A stretch of 64,000 nucleotides of DNA from Paraflavitalea soli (GTDB lineage: Bacteria; Bacteroidota; Bacteroidia; Chitinophagales; Chitinophagaceae), in NCBI RefSeq assembly GCF_003555545.1, contig NZ_CP032157.1, positions 6,576,546 through 6,640,545 on the forward strand. The letters are read 5' to 3'. Position 1 is the stretch's first letter; every line of letters begins with the position of its first letter. Below are positions 34,376-44,679 of the stretch, piece by piece. A model generated the notes under the pieces. The model made no database searches and was not told the DNA's origin. It worked only from the letters and a program-made list of their open reading frames with translations. A program made the position numbers and the translations under genes.

Positions 34376-35778
34376 ATACAGCCATCGGGGAAAAACGGGG
34401 AGTTTCGGGGTCTGTCATTACACTGATCCTAATCGCCTGCGGAGGAATGCTGCTATTTAAAAACGGCATTTATCTTTTTTGCTGTATGGCCACCCTGGTT
34501 TTATTATTCTTGCTTTTGTGGCGCAATAACCGACCGGGTATCCTCTTGTTTGCCTTTTTTATGCAATGGGTCCAGGTAATATCTTTTGTAGTTTGGATGA
34601 ATGTTCGCAATGTGGATATTAATTTCCTGTCTCCGCATGCAAACATTGCTGTTTTGATGAGTTGTCTGGGTTTGTTGGTAATGGCAGTAGTAGTTTCAAA
34701 AGGGATAGCCGGACTTCCCATTCCTACACGAGTAAATCTGCTGGAAGAGGCATCCAAGATCAATGAGAAGAAAATGTTATTCCTCTATCTGGGATCTACC
34801 TTATTCCTTAGCTCTATAGGATTTGTATTGGGGGTTGCCAGTGGATTTACCCAGATACTGATTACTTTATCCTCTTTGAAATGGATATTTTTCCTGGTGT
34901 ATGGATATGTAGCCTGGCTCAACAAAAAGAATAGGATGATCCTTGCTATTATGGTCATTTATGAGTTCACAACTTCCTTATATTCTTATTTTTCTAGTTT
35001 TAAGCAGGTAATATTAATTGTTATTATTCTGGCCATAACGTTTATAACAACTATTACTGTAAGACAGATAATCTATTCCTTGTTGGTAATGTTGGTGCTC
35101 GGCTTCATGGGAATAACTTGGTCTGCCATCAAAAGTGATTACCGGCAATATGTGAGCCAGGGGCAAAAGCAACAAGTAGTAGCGGTAAGCAGGGAGCAAG
35201 CATTGGGAAAGATTGGCGAGCAGGTGTCGAATCTTAACAGCCGTCAATACGAATTTGCGATGGTAATGACCTTATACAGGTTGCAATATGTGTATCACCT
35301 GGCGCGTACAATGGATCGTGTTCCTGCGGTATTACCGCATGAGAATGGTAAGCTTTGGACTGATAATCTGAGCTTTATCCTGTTACCAAGAATCCTGTTC
35401 CCTAACAAGCCTATCTTCGATGCCACTCAAAAAACCAATAAATATACGGGTCTTAATTATGGAGGCTATAGTAAAGGAACTTCTTTTGGAATAGGTTATT
35501 TTGCTGATTGTTATATCGACTTTGGGTATGTTGGAATGTTAATTCCATTGATATTAATAGCCCTTTTTGTTGTAGTAATATACAGAGTATACTATCAGTT
35601 ATTGTCCTTGAATATCCTTTTTCGTTATGCTCTTATTAATGTGGGCTTATTTAATTTCACTTCTTTTGAATCAGATGGGATTATTGTAATAGGTCGTCTT
35701 TTGGTCACCTTTCTGGTATTTTGGATTTTAGCCCATACTATATTTCCCCGGATGCAAAGGTGGTTGTATAAAAAATAA
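34372..35778 (+). CDS. Wzy-like O-antigen/exopolysaccharide polymerase
   Basis: The 468-residue protein has about eleven hydrophobic segments and one large extracytoplasmic loop (about 255-375) rich in Arg and charged residues, containing LPRILFPNKPIFD. The segment GIGYFADCYIDFGYVGMLIP is typical of oligosaccharide repeat-unit polymerases of EPS loci. It would join repeat units in the periplasm. That role normally goes with a Wzx flippase, which I cannot find here; instead an ABC exporter is present. An O-antigen-ligase-like role is the alternative. Confidence 0.75.
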   Translation: MNTAIGEKRGVSGSVITLILIACGGMLLFKNGIYLFCCMATLVLLFLLLWRNNRPGILLFAFFMQWVQVISFVVWMNVRNVDINFLSPHANIAVLMSCLGLLVMAVVVSKGIAGLPIPTRVNLLEEASKINEKKMLFLYLGSTLFLSSIGFVLGVASGFTQILITLSSLKWIFFLVYGYVAWLNKKNRMILAIMVIYEFTTSLYSYFSSFKQVILIVIILAITFITTITVRQIIYSLLVMLVLGFMGITWSAIKSDYRQYVSQGQKQQVVAVSREQALGKIGEQVSNLNSRQYEFAMVMTLYRLQYVYHLARTMDRVPAVLPHENGKLWTDNLSFILLPRILFPNKPIFDATQKTNKYTGLNYGGYSKGTSFGIGYFADCYIDFGYVGMLIPLILIALFVVVIYRVYYQLLSLNILFRYALINVGLFNFTSFESDGIIVIGRLLVTFLVFWILAHTIFPRMQRWLYKK

Positions 35779-35788
35779 TAAAGGTAGT

Positions 35789-36967
35789 GTGCGTATGCGT
35801 GTCGGATCTCAGAAAAAGTCATGGAATGCAGCCATCAAATTGTGGATAGTGATGGCCGACTACCGGGTCAGCAATTTCGTACTTGACCTATTGCAAAAAA
35901 GCTTATTTACTAAAAAAAAGACGCCGGTACGAATACTCATTTTCAGGACCGGCTCCCTGGGTGATAATCTCTGTGCTATCCCTTCTATAGTTGCCATCCG
36001 CAGGAAATTTCCGGAGGCTCAACTAGATATCCTGGCTAATGCCGGGAGCACCAACCTTGTTACCTTTAATAAATTACTCCACCCGGCTTATTATGAGTCC
36101 ATCATCGATTATTTCGGATATAGTAAGAAAGCGCTCTTTTCCTTATTGCTGGAAAAGAAATATGATATGGTCATTTATTTGCCCCAAACAGGGATCTCTT
36201 TAGTGAGATTGCTCAGGGATATGTTTTTTTTCCGGTTTATTGCCCGTACTGGATTCGGATGGGAAAAGTCTACCATTAACTATTTCAAACGGACACAGGA
36301 AAAGCACATCGTTTTTGATAATGAGATCACAAGGCTCAATAAGTTATTGGCAAGACACGGGATCGCGGTAGCTGATCATGAATTCTTATTAAACGTTCAA
36401 TCCCAGGACCAGCAATTGGTGGATGAATATTTTGATCAGCAAGGGATCAGTGACAAAAAGAAAAATATAGCTGTGGTTGTAGGTGCCAAACGTCCACAGA
36501 ATCGTTGGCCAATCCATTATTTTAAGGAAGTAATCAGTCACTTTAACAAGACCTACAATATTATCCTGATCGGTGGACCGGAGGACAAGGAATTAACAAT
36601 GGCATTTAGAGGAATGCAACATGTTTTCGATTGTTGTGGACATTTTACGCCAGTCCAGAGCGCCATGGCATTAAAGAAATGTCATATAACGATCAGCAAC
36701 GATACAGGTCCCATGCATTTATCATATGCTGTGGGAACACCGACCATTGCCTTGTTTAGTTCCCGTGATTTCCCGGGTAAGTGGTTTCCCCCGGCTCAGG
36801 ACAATATTAGAACATTCAGAACACCTGATGTATCCTGTTCGATCTGTTTAAGTGAGACATGTAAAAATAATATCTGCATGCAGGCAATTTTGCCGGCTCA
36901 AGTGATCGAACAAACTGAACAGGTGTTACAATTAAATGCAGCGACTCAACAAGTAAGATTATCTTGA
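35789..36967 (+). CDS. GT9-family (heptosyltransferase-like) glycosyltransferase
   Basis: The 392-residue protein begins with GTG 35789; ATG 35795 is equally possible. After about 45 extra residues comes ILIFRTGSLGDNLCAIPSI, and later VVVGAKRPQNRWP and ISNDTGPMHLSYAVGTPTIA, the ADP-heptose:LPS heptosyltransferase family signatures. In a capsule locus it may transfer heptose or another sugar. Three cysteines close together near the end (SCSICLSETCKNNIC region) may form a structural cluster, as in other GT9 proteins. Confidence 0.86.
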   Translation: MRMRVGSQKKSWNAAIKLWIVMADYRVSNFVLDLLQKSLFTKKKTPVRILIFRTGSLGDNLCAIPSIVAIRRKFPEAQLDILANAGSTNLVTFNKLLHPAYYESIIDYFGYSKKALFSLLLEKKYDMVIYLPQTGISLVRLLRDMFFFRFIARTGFGWEKSTINYFKRTQEKHIVFDNEITRLNKLLARHGIAVADHEFLLNVQSQDQQLVDEYFDQQGISDKKKNIAVVVGAKRPQNRWPIHYFKEVISHFNKTYNIILIGGPEDKELTMAFRGMQHVFDCCGHFTPVQSAMALKKCHITISNDTGPMHLSYAVGTPTIALFSSRDFPGKWFPPAQDNIRTFRTPDVSCSICLSETCKNNICMQAILPAQVIEQTEQVLQLNAATQQVRLS

Positions 36968-37188
36968 CATGCTTACAAATGATGAAAACTCGTTATTTAA
37001 TGTTATTTTAATTCTATAACTATGTCTACCAGCCTAATTTTTTGTAATTATGCATCGTATACCTCTGGCATATAGAATACTCACAATATTATCTGTATCA
37101 ACGTATAAGATGATGTTCAAGAATGCAGGTGTACTACCACTAAATCTGATACCGACATGGAATCCAATAAAGACAATGTCGCTATCTT
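36968..37188. other. 221-base intergenic region inside the polysaccharide locus
   Basis: This is the largest gap in the operon. It is A+T-rich with no clear hairpin or exact TAnnTTTG element. A short frame starting at 37050 runs across the next gene in another frame and has no coding character. An internal promoter is possible but not supported. Confidence 0.5.
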
Positions 37189-38079
37189 ATGAATTTTATT
37201 CGACGTACAATCCGGCCATTCTTTACTCACCGAGGGAAATACATACTCATCTTTTTAAATGGGTTCCTGTTGGCTATGCTGCTTTATTTTTATACCGAAA
37301 AGCAGTATGAAAAGAATCTCTTTGCCTCCATGGCTGCTTATTTACGTGATTCAACCCCGGTTAACAATTCATCATTTGCAGATACAGAAGACAGCTTACT
37401 GATAAGAAGTGTGTCCCTGGTACACCACCTGGGTGAAAGGCGAATAGAAGTATTTGGGCAACATCCTGTAAAAGGAATAACAGCAAAATACGTTCAACCA
37501 GTCAGCATTGATCTAATGACAGGTCAGGGCGCCTGTGGAAGCTATGCTTATGTGTTGGGGAGGTTGTTACAAGAAATGAATATGGAAGTCCGTCTTCCGC
37601 AGATGACGGTGGCCAATCAAAATGCAGGACATATCCTGGTAGAAGCAAAAGCTTCTTATGGCTGGGTGGTGCTGGATGCATCTTATAGTACTGTTTTTAG
37701 AAAGCAGAACGGGCAATTGGCCAGTTTTGCCGACGTGCAATCTGACTGGGCATATTATCAGAAACAAGTTCCGCCTAATTATGATATGGCTTACCGGTAT
37801 GAGGGCGTACGCTATACCAACTGGGACAAAGTACCTCTTTTAATGCCCCTGCTCAAGAATGTTATGTACTGGACGATGGGCAAAGAAAAAACCGACGGCT
37901 ATTCTCTTCGTACCCTGGGATTAAAGAAATACAATGTCTTATTCAATATCACCCTTGGAGCCTACCTGCTCGTGATGCTATTCTCTATCAATGTATACAT
38001 AAAAGCCAAGCGTAAGGCCACTGCCGCCAGGGTTAAGGCTTTTACCCATGACAACCGCAGCACGGCATTGCCGGCTTAG
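37189..38079 (+). CDS. Transglutaminase-like membrane protein
   Basis: The 296-residue protein has an N-terminal membrane anchor (about 19-35), an extracytoplasmic domain and a second membrane helix near 253-275. The domain carries a Cys-His-Asp order typical of the transglutaminase-like fold: Cys in GACGSYAYVLGRLL, His in NAGHILVEA, and Asp in VLDASY. Such proteins can be proteases or acyl/amidotransferases acting on glycan or protein substrates. Directly downstream is an asparagine-synthetase-type amidotransferase. The pair may handle an amide or amino-acid decoration of the polymer, which is inference. Confidence 0.72.
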   Translation: MNFIRRTIRPFFTHRGKYILIFLNGFLLAMLLYFYTEKQYEKNLFASMAAYLRDSTPVNNSSFADTEDSLLIRSVSLVHHLGERRIEVFGQHPVKGITAKYVQPVSIDLMTGQGACGSYAYVLGRLLQEMNMEVRLPQMTVANQNAGHILVEAKASYGWVVLDASYSTVFRKQNGQLASFADVQSDWAYYQKQVPPNYDMAYRYEGVRYTNWDKVPLLMPLLKNVMYWTMGKEKTDGYSLRTLGLKKYNVLFNITLGAYLLVMLFSINVYIKAKRKATAARVKAFTHDNRSTALPA

Positions 38080-38181
38080 TCGATAGCTGATCATTCAGTT
38101 GTACTACTGTCTCATTTTTTTCGTTATAATCACTTGTTTGTCATTATTTGCATGTTGGACGAAGTCTGTGCAGATGTGAAA

Positions 38182-38196
38182 TGACAGGCAGTGTCA
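38182..38196 (+). promoter_or_regulatory. Small inverted repeat before asnB
   Basis: TGACA 38182-38186 and TGTCA 38192-38196 form 5-bp inverted arms around GGCAG, in the 157-base gap before asnB. It may be a small hairpin or a protein-binding site. The arms are short and chance is possible. Confidence 0.25.
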
Positions 38197-38236
38197 GCAT
38201 TCCTGATATTAGTTTTCATAACAATTACTTTATTGC

Positions 38237-40093
38237 ATGTGTGGCATAGCCGGTATTCTTTACTTTAATCATCCGGTTCCGGATCACGCTGTTATAAAAA
38301 AAATGACAGACGCTATGGCGCATCGGGGGCCCGATGCGCACAATGATTTTGTACAGGGGAGGGTCGCTTTGGGACATCGTCGCCTGTCTATCATTGACTT
38401 ATCTGATGCGGCCAATCAGCCATTTGCGGATCATACAGGCCGGTACCGGATCGTTTTTAACGGAGAAATATACAATTTTCAGGAAGTCAGGGCACGCCTG
38501 ACTGACTACCCATTTACAACCAGTGGCGATACAGAAGTATTGTTGGCAGCTTATATTAAATGGGGGGCAGATTGCCTCACCCATTTTAAAGGCATGTTTG
38601 CCTTTGCTATCTGGGATACGGCAGAACAGGAACTGTTCATTGCCCGGGACCGTATGGGCGTTAAGCCGGTATATTATTATACGAATGATGAGTTTTTCCT
38701 TTTTGCTTCTGAAATAAGGGGATTATTGGCCAGCCGGTTGATCCCTCATAAGATAAATACAGCTGCTGTAAGAGAATTCCTGAGCTACCAATCCATCGGG
38801 TTTCCACTTTCTATTATTGAAAATATAGTTCAGCTGGATGCTGGTTCCTGTATTACGATCCGTGGTGCAAGAGTAGTCTCTAAAAAGTATTGGGATATTA
38901 CTGCTTCTGTTGGCGATGGGCCTTACCACGATAAAAAGCAGGTATTGCAGCATATTCGTAATCTGTTGCGGGATTCAGTAGAGCGCCGGTTGGTGAGTGA
39001 TGTCCCGATCGGAGCATTTTTATCCGGAGGCATAGACTCAAGTGCGGTAGTGGGCCTGATGGCAGAGGTAAGTAAATCAATGCCCAATACGTTTACCATT
39101 GGTTTTAGTGAAAAAGAGTTCGATGAATCACCATATGCAGCACAAATAGCGAAGAAGTTCAACACAAATCATAACCAGATACTGCTAAAGCCTTCTGTTT
39201 TTCTTGATGAGCTTACGAATGCTTTGGATGCCATGGATACGCCCAGTGGCGATGGTATTAATACCTATGTAGTATCAAAAGCCATCCGGCAAAGCGGACT
39301 CACTGTTGCGCTGTCTGGGGTAGGTGGAGATGAACTGTTTGCCGGATACCCTTTTTTCCGGCAATACCTGCAATTGAAGAAATTCAGCAAAATATGGGGG
39401 GCTACGGGTTGGGCAAGACAACTGGCTGCTGCTGCTTATTCACTCAAAGGCTCTAACAAAGCCGGCAGAGTACAACAGTTACTGCGAGCTCCCTCCTGTT
39501 CGGTTAGCTCTTTCTATCCTGAATTCAGGAGGATATTTTCCCCATCATTGTTGTCAAAACTAACCCGCCTGGGCGGTGATCCTACAGCACTTGAAAATAA
39601 CCTGTTGGCCTTAAATGGAGGTTTCGAAAAGTTTCCGGCTTTGAGTCAGGTGTCGATAGCTGAATACCTTGGTTATACCCAACATACTTTACTGAAAGAC
39701 ACGGACCAGATGAGTATGGCGGTGTCTCTTGAAGTGCGTGAACCTTTCTTTGATCATGACCTGGTTACTTATGTATTGGGAGTTCCGGATACACTGAAGT
39801 TTCCACATACACCCAAAAGCCTGCTGGTGGATTCCCTCCAGGGTTTATTACCTCCTGAAATTGTTCATCGTCGCAAGCAGGGATTCCTGTTTCCATGGGA
39901 AGTATGGATGAAACGGGAATTACATGACTTCTGCGATCAACGCCTGAAACGGATGGCGGAACGTGATTTTGTTAATGGAAGTCAATTACTGGCCTATTGG
40001 GAGCGGTTTCAGAAAGGTGATCCGGGAGTGCGGTGGATGGAGCTGTGGTTGTTTGTGGTGCTGGAATATTGGATGGAGAAAAATAGCTATTGA
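38237..40093 (+). CDS. asnB: Glutamine-hydrolysing asparagine synthase family amidotransferase
   Basis: The 618-residue protein starts MCGIAGILYF with the catalytic Cys2 of the class II glutaminase, followed by AHRGPDA and NGEIYNFQE. The synthetase half has the PP-loop FLSGGIDSS and SGVGGDELFAGYPFF. Members in polysaccharide loci often amidate sugar acids (uronic acids) and do not make asparagine. The length matches AsnB proteins of EPS clusters. It is followed 3 bases later by a glycosyltransferase gene. Confidence 0.9.
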   Translation: MCGIAGILYFNHPVPDHAVIKKMTDAMAHRGPDAHNDFVQGRVALGHRRLSIIDLSDAANQPFADHTGRYRIVFNGEIYNFQEVRARLTDYPFTTSGDTEVLLAAYIKWGADCLTHFKGMFAFAIWDTAEQELFIARDRMGVKPVYYYTNDEFFLFASEIRGLLASRLIPHKINTAAVREFLSYQSIGFPLSIIENIVQLDAGSCITIRGARVVSKKYWDITASVGDGPYHDKKQVLQHIRNLLRDSVERRLVSDVPIGAFLSGGIDSSAVVGLMAEVSKSMPNTFTIGFSEKEFDESPYAAQIAKKFNTNHNQILLKPSVFLDELTNALDAMDTPSGDGINTYVVSKAIRQSGLTVALSGVGGDELFAGYPFFRQYLQLKKFSKIWGATGWARQLAAAAYSLKGSNKAGRVQQLLRAPSCSVSSFYPEFRRIFSPSLLSKLTRLGGDPTALENNLLALNGGFEKFPALSQVSIAEYLGYTQHTLLKDTDQMSMAVSLEVREPFFDHDLVTYVLGVPDTLKFPHTPKSLLVDSLQGLLPPEIVHRRKQGFLFPWEVWMKRELHDFCDQRLKRMAERDFVNGSQLLAYWERFQKGDPGVRWMELWLFVVLEYWMEKNSY

Positions 40094-40096
40094 TCT

Positions 40097-41236
40097 GTGC
40101 ATAAATCTATTTTAGTTTTTATAGACTGGTTTGATCCGGGTTACAAAGCAGGTGGTCCCATACGTTCTGCAGTTAATTTTGCGCGGCACCTGCAACATCA
40201 CTATAACGTATACGTTTTTACCGGTGACCGTGACCTTGGCTCTGCTGTTCCCTACGACAATATAAAAACCGACGTATGGACCTCTTATGATGAGCAGGTG
40301 AAGGTGATGTATTGTTCACCAGCAAACCTGCGCTGGAAATACATCCGGGATATTATACAGGATGTCAATCCTGATCATATTTATCTCAATAGCCTGTTCT
40401 CAAAATATTTTACTATTTACCCTCTCCTGATTAATAGATCCGGAGGATGGAAAAGCAATATGGTACTCGCTCCACGAGGCATGTTGAGAAACAGTGCGCT
40501 TCAATATAAAACAGCTAAAAAGAAATTGTTCCTGCGTCTTTTCAGGTGGCTTTTTGTGCACCGGCATATTTCTTTCCAGGCAACAGACGATACAGAATTC
40601 AATGACGTTAAAAAGAACTTTGGCGAGTCGGCAAGGGTGCTGCAGATACCCAATTTCCCGGCCTACGTACAGGGTTATCCAGGCAGCTTGTCAAAAAGAC
40701 CTGGTGAATTGAGTATTATTTTTGTGGGGAGGCTCCATCCTATTAAGAATCTTTATTTTTTATTAACGTGTTTAAAAGGATTGAAAGGGAAGGTTTTGTT
40801 AACGGTGATCGGTAGTGAGGAGGATAAAGCATATGTAGATCAGTGCCGTAGTTTATCAGTCTCGCTGCCTGAAAATATTACTGTGAAATTTGAAGGAGAA
40901 AAGCCCAATCATGAATTACCTGCTATAATAGCTCAACACCATGTTTTTGGCCTGCCAACCCAGGGGGAGAATTTCGGTCATGCTATTTTTGAAGGCCTTT
41001 CTGCGGGCAAACCTGTATTGATCAGCGATCAAACTCCCTGGCGTGGGATGGTTTCGGTAAAAGCAGGATGGGATATTTCACTGGCAGATAATACGGGATT
41101 TGTAAAAGCGTTACAGGAAGCGCTTGATATGGAGCAGAAGCAATACGATGAATGGTCTATGGGTGCATGGCAATATGCTCACCAATTCAGTGCCGGCACG
41201 GATGCATTGTCCAAATACACCACTTTATTTCAATGA
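40097..41236 (+). CDS. GT4-family glycosyltransferase
   Basis: The 379-residue protein starts at GTG 40097 and opens SILVFIDWFDPGYKAGGPIR. IIFVGRLHPIKNLYFLL and GLPTQGENFGHAIFEGLSAGKPVL mark the donor domain with the EX7E motif. Its TGA overlaps the next ATG (ATGA). Confidence 0.88.
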   Translation: MHKSILVFIDWFDPGYKAGGPIRSAVNFARHLQHHYNVYVFTGDRDLGSAVPYDNIKTDVWTSYDEQVKVMYCSPANLRWKYIRDIIQDVNPDHIYLNSLFSKYFTIYPLLINRSGGWKSNMVLAPRGMLRNSALQYKTAKKKLFLRLFRWLFVHRHISFQATDDTEFNDVKKNFGESARVLQIPNFPAYVQGYPGSLSKRPGELSIIFVGRLHPIKNLYFLLTCLKGLKGKVLLTVIGSEEDKAYVDQCRSLSVSLPENITVKFEGEKPNHELPAIIAQHHVFGLPTQGENFGHAIFEGLSAGKPVLISDQTPWRGMVSVKAGWDISLADNTGFVKALQEALDMEQKQYDEWSMGAWQYAHQFSAGTDALSKYTTLFQ

Positions 41237-41796
41237 AAAGGACAACAGATCTTTCGACTTATTCAAACACCTGGTATAAAGCTGAGATCGGCGCTTCTGC
41301 TTTTAAGCGGGTTGCGTGGTACCTGGTAAATGTTTGTTTCTTTATAAATCCATTGAACCCCCTCTCCTCCTTTAAATGTACGCTATTGCGCTGGTTTGGT
41401 GGAAAGATCGGGAAAGGGGTGGTCATAAAACCTGCTGTCAATATCAAATATCCGTGGAAACTGACCATCGGGGATTTTTCCTGGATCGGTGAAAAAGTAT
41501 GGATCGATAACCTGGGGAACGTGATTATAGGCAGGAATGTGTGTATTTCGCAAGGTGCTATGTTGCTCACTGGTAATCATGATTATACAAAAGCATCATT
41601 TGACCTCATGGTATCCGGGATTGTTCTGGAGGATGGGGTTTGGATAGGCGCTAAATCCCTGGTTTGCCCGGGCGTGCATTGTGAATCCCATGCTGTATTA
41701 TCGGCCATGTCGGTTGCCAGCAAAAGGCTTAATGCCTACACTATTTATCAGGGAAACCCTGCCGCAGCAGTCCGCGAACGATCTATCAGAGAATAA
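41233..41796 (+). CDS. wcaF: WcaF-type colanic-acid-like acetyltransferase
   Basis: I set the start at ATG 41233, which overlaps the upstream stop by four bases; a longer frame from 41152 would lie inside the upstream gene. The protein is then 187 residues. YSNTWYKAEIGASAFKRVAW and NPLNPLSSFK are typical of WcaF. The hexapeptide helix includes IGEKVWIDNLGNVIIGRN, TGNHDYTK with the catalytic His, and YQGNPAAAVRER at the end. It O-acetylates a sugar, in colanic acid a fucose residue. Gmd and Fcl downstream fit a fucose-containing polymer. Confidence 0.88.
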   Translation: MKRTTDLSTYSNTWYKAEIGASAFKRVAWYLVNVCFFINPLNPLSSFKCTLLRWFGGKIGKGVVIKPAVNIKYPWKLTIGDFSWIGEKVWIDNLGNVIIGRNVCISQGAMLLTGNHDYTKASFDLMVSGIVLEDGVWIGAKSLVCPGVHCESHAVLSAMSVASKRLNAYTIYQGNPAAAVRERSIRE

Positions 41797-41799
41797 GTT

Positions 41800-42546
41800 A
41801 TGAAAATAACGATTATTACGGCTACTTATAATAGTGCGGCTACGGTACGCGACACGCTTGATTGCATTGCACGGCAAAGCTATCAGGCTGTTGAGCATAT
41901 CATTGTAGATGGCCTTTCGACCGATAATACCCTGGAAATTGTAAAAGAATTTCCACATGTGGCGCAGATGGTCTCCGGAAAGGATAAGGGGATCTATGAT
42001 GCCATGAATAAAGGGTTGAAGCTGGCCACGGGCGAAGTAGTGGGCATCCTTAATTCAGATGATTTTTATGATAACCCGGAGGTACTTTCGAGGGTTATGA
42101 CAGCATTTAGTGATCCTTCTGTGGATGTTGTATACGGTGATCTGCAATATGTTAAGAAAAATAACGTTTATGTTGTCACTCGTAACTGGAAAAGTGGGCA
42201 GTACAAGAAGAAATACTTTTATTATGGTTGGATGCCCCCGCATCCGGCTTTTTTTGTACGCCGGAAGATTTATGAAGAGGTCGGATTGTTCAATACTGAT
42301 TTACGATCTGCAGCCGATTATGAAATGATGTTACGCATTCTGGTGCGGCATAATGCCAAGGCTAGTTATATTCCCAGTGTGCTGGTTAAAATGAGAGCCG
42401 GAGGAATGAGTAATGCATCATTAAAAAACAGATTGAGGGCCAACCGGGAAGATAGAAAGGCCTGGGACCTGAACGAACTGAAACCATTTTTTTTTACGAC
42501 CTGGCTCAAGCCAATGCGTAAAATTATTCAATTTATAACCAGATAA
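41800..42546 (+). CDS. GT2-family glycosyltransferase (WcaE/WcaA-like)
   Basis: The 248-residue GT-A enzyme starts [20 protein letters not shown], with [15 protein letters not shown] and [13 protein letters not shown] as donor and metal sites. [18 protein letters not shown] is a typical later segment. The family includes fucosyl- and colanic acid transferases. It lies three bases after wcaF. Confidence 0.9.
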   Translation: MKITIITATYNSAATVRDTLDCIARQSYQAVEHIIVDGLSTDNTLEIVKEFPHVAQMVSGKDKGIYDAMNKGLKLATGEVVGILNSDDFYDNPEVLSRVMTAFSDPSVDVVYGDLQYVKKNNVYVVTRNWKSGQYKKKYFYYGWMPPHPAFFVRRKIYEEVGLFNTDLRSAADYEMMLRILVRHNAKASYIPSVLVKMRAGGMSNASLKNRLRANREDRKAWDLNELKPFFFTTWLKPMRKIIQFITR

Positions 42547-42551
42547 ACACT

Positions 42552-43667
42552 ATGTCAAAAGTTGCTTTGATTACCGGCGTAACCGGCCAGGATGGAGCTT
42601 ATTTAACTGACCTGCTTCTAAAAAAGGGATACATTGTTCATGGTATTAAGCGCAGAAGTTCGCTGTTTAATACAGAGCGTATTGATCACCTCTATCAGGA
42701 TCCGCACGAAAAAAATATACAGCTGAAGCTGCATTACGGTGACCTTACTGATTCTACCAATTTGATTCGCATCATCCAGGAAACACAACCTGATGAAATA
42801 TATAATCTGGCTGCCATGAGCCATGTGGCGGTGAGTTTTGAAACTCCGGAGTATACTGCCAATGCCGATGGTATCGGCACGTTACGCATCCTGGAAGCGG
42901 TACGTTTACTGGGCTTAACGAAGAAAACAAAGATCTACCAGGCTTCTACTTCAGAGCTATACGGAAAAGTGCAGGAAATTCCCCAATCGGAAAGGACGCC
43001 CTTCTACCCACGTTCACCCTATGCGGTAGCTAAAATGTATGCCTACTGGATTACGGTCAATTACCGGGAAGCTTACGATATGTATGCCGTAAATGGTATC
43101 CTCTTTAATCATGAATCACCTCTGCGCGGTGAAACATTTGTGACGCGTAAGATCACGCGTGGTGTAGCCAAAATTGCATTGGGATTACAGGACAAAATTT
43201 ACCTGGGTAACCTGGACGCCAAGCGTGATTGGGGACATGCCAAGGATTATGTGGAAGCGATGTACCTGATATTACAACAACCCAAACCGGAGGATTATGT
43301 AATTGCTACGGGTGTTACGACGCCGGTGCGTGAATTTGTGCGCATGGCGTTCAATGAAGTAGGTATTGAAGTGGAGTTTAAAGGCAAAGACGATAAGGAA
43401 ATTGCTGTCGTTACTGCCTGCAAAAATCCTGACTTTAAAATAGCTGTGGGAAAAGAAGTGGTAGCTGTAGATGCCCGCTACTATCGTCCAACAGAAGTGG
43501 ATCTGTTGATCGGTGATCCTACAAAGTCGCAAACACAGCTGGGATGGAAGCCCAAATATGATCTGGCCGGATTGGTCAAAGAAATGGTAGCCAATGATGT
43601 AGAGCTGTTCCGGAAAGAGGTATTACTGAAAGACTCGGGCTATTACGTGCGCAACCAGTTTGAATAA
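42552..43667 (+). CDS. gmd: GDP-mannose 4,6-dehydratase
   Basis: This enzyme converts GDP-D-mannose into GDP-4-keto-6-deoxy-D-mannose, the first step to GDP-L-fucose. The 371-residue SDR has [19 protein letters not shown] for NADP binding, [15 protein letters not shown], and the catalytic [15 protein letters not shown] (YxxxK). [17 protein letters not shown] and [17 protein letters not shown] are diagnostic of Gmd. Its partner fcl follows 43 bases later. Confidence 0.97.
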   Translation: MSKVALITGVTGQDGAYLTDLLLKKGYIVHGIKRRSSLFNTERIDHLYQDPHEKNIQLKLHYGDLTDSTNLIRIIQETQPDEIYNLAAMSHVAVSFETPEYTANADGIGTLRILEAVRLLGLTKKTKIYQASTSELYGKVQEIPQSERTPFYPRSPYAVAKMYAYWITVNYREAYDMYAVNGILFNHESPLRGETFVTRKITRGVAKIALGLQDKIYLGNLDAKRDWGHAKDYVEAMYLILQQPKPEDYVIATGVTTPVREFVRMAFNEVGIEVEFKGKDDKEIAVVTACKNPDFKIAVGKEVVAVDARYYRPTEVDLLIGDPTKSQTQLGWKPKYDLAGLVKEMVANDVELFRKEVLLKDSGYYVRNQFE

Positions 43668-43710
43668 TAATTGAGCTAACTTTGCAAATTATTACAAGTT
43701 TTTACAAGCA

Positions 43711-44649
43711 ATGAACAAGTCAGATAAAATATATGTAGCCGGTCACCGGGGTATGGTAGGTTCTGCTATTACACGCAAACTCAAAGCGGAGGGATTTACT
43801 AACCTGGTATCGCGCACATCCGCAGAATTGGATTTGCGTAACCAACAGGCTGTTGATGATTTTTTTGCCCTGGAAAAACCTGATTATGTTTTTCTGGCAG
43901 CGGCTAAGGTTGGCGGCATCCAAGCCAATAATACCTACCGCGCAGATTTCATTTATGGAAATATCATGGTCCAGAGCAACGTAATCCATGCAGCCTATAT
44001 GCAAGGAGTTAAGAAGCTCATGTTTCTTGGATCTTCCTGTATTTATCCCAAGCTGGCTCCCCAGCCTTTAAAAGAAGAATACCTGTTGACGGGTTTGCTG
44101 GAACCGACCAATGAGCCTTATGCTATTGCGAAGATTGCAGGCATTAAAATGTGCGATGCTTATAGAGCCCAATATGGTTGTAATTTCATTTCGGTAATGC
44201 CTACTAATTTATATGGGCCGAATGATAATTATGATCTGAATAATTCACATGTATTGCCGGCCTTGATCCGTAAATTCCATGAGGCCAAAATTAATAAGGA
44301 GCCGAAGGTGGTGATGTGGGGAACTGGCAATCCAAGACGGGAGTTTATGCATGCAGACGATATGGCAAGTGCCTGTTTTTTCCTGATGCAAAACTTTGAT
44401 GAAGAAGGCCTGATAAATGTGGGCGTTGGTGAAGATATAGCGATCAAAGATCTGGCACTGCTGGTAAAAGAAATTGTAGGATATACGGGAGAGATACAGC
44501 ACGACTTGAGCAAGCCCGATGGCACACCACGCAAACTAATGGACGTATCGAAGTTGAATAATATGGGGTGGAAAGCCAGTATAGAGCTGCGTGGAGGGGT
44601 CGAAAAAGTATATAAAGATTTTGTACAAACTGAGCAAGTGGTTCATTAA
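43711..44649 (+). CDS. fcl: GDP-L-fucose synthase
   Basis: This enzyme epimerises and reduces GDP-4-keto-6-deoxymannose to GDP-L-fucose. The 312-residue SDR has [28 protein letters not shown], the catalytic [12 protein letters not shown] (YxxxK), and [13 protein letters not shown], all typical of Fcl/WcaG. It follows gmd and so completes local GDP-fucose supply. Confidence 0.97.
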   Translation: MNKSDKIYVAGHRGMVGSAITRKLKAEGFTNLVSRTSAELDLRNQQAVDDFFALEKPDYVFLAAAKVGGIQANNTYRADFIYGNIMVQSNVIHAAYMQGVKKLMFLGSSCIYPKLAPQPLKEEYLLTGLLEPTNEPYAIAKIAGIKMCDAYRAQYGCNFISVMPTNLYGPNDNYDLNNSHVLPALIRKFHEAKINKEPKVVMWGTGNPRREFMHADDMASACFFLMQNFDEEGLINVGVGEDIAIKDLALLVKEIVGYTGEIQHDLSKPDGTPRKLMDVSKLNNMGWKASIELRGGVEKVYKDFVQTEQVVH

Positions 44650-44679
44650 GTCTGGCATAAAAATAGAAAGAGGCATAGG

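Noticed and set aside
37050-37310. 86-codon frame before the transglutaminase-like gene
   Set aside because: It overlaps the start of the better-supported 37189 gene in another frame and has no family signal.
41152-41232. N-terminal extension of wcaF
   Set aside because: It lies inside the upstream glycosyltransferase gene; the ATGA overlap at 41233 is the usual arrangement.
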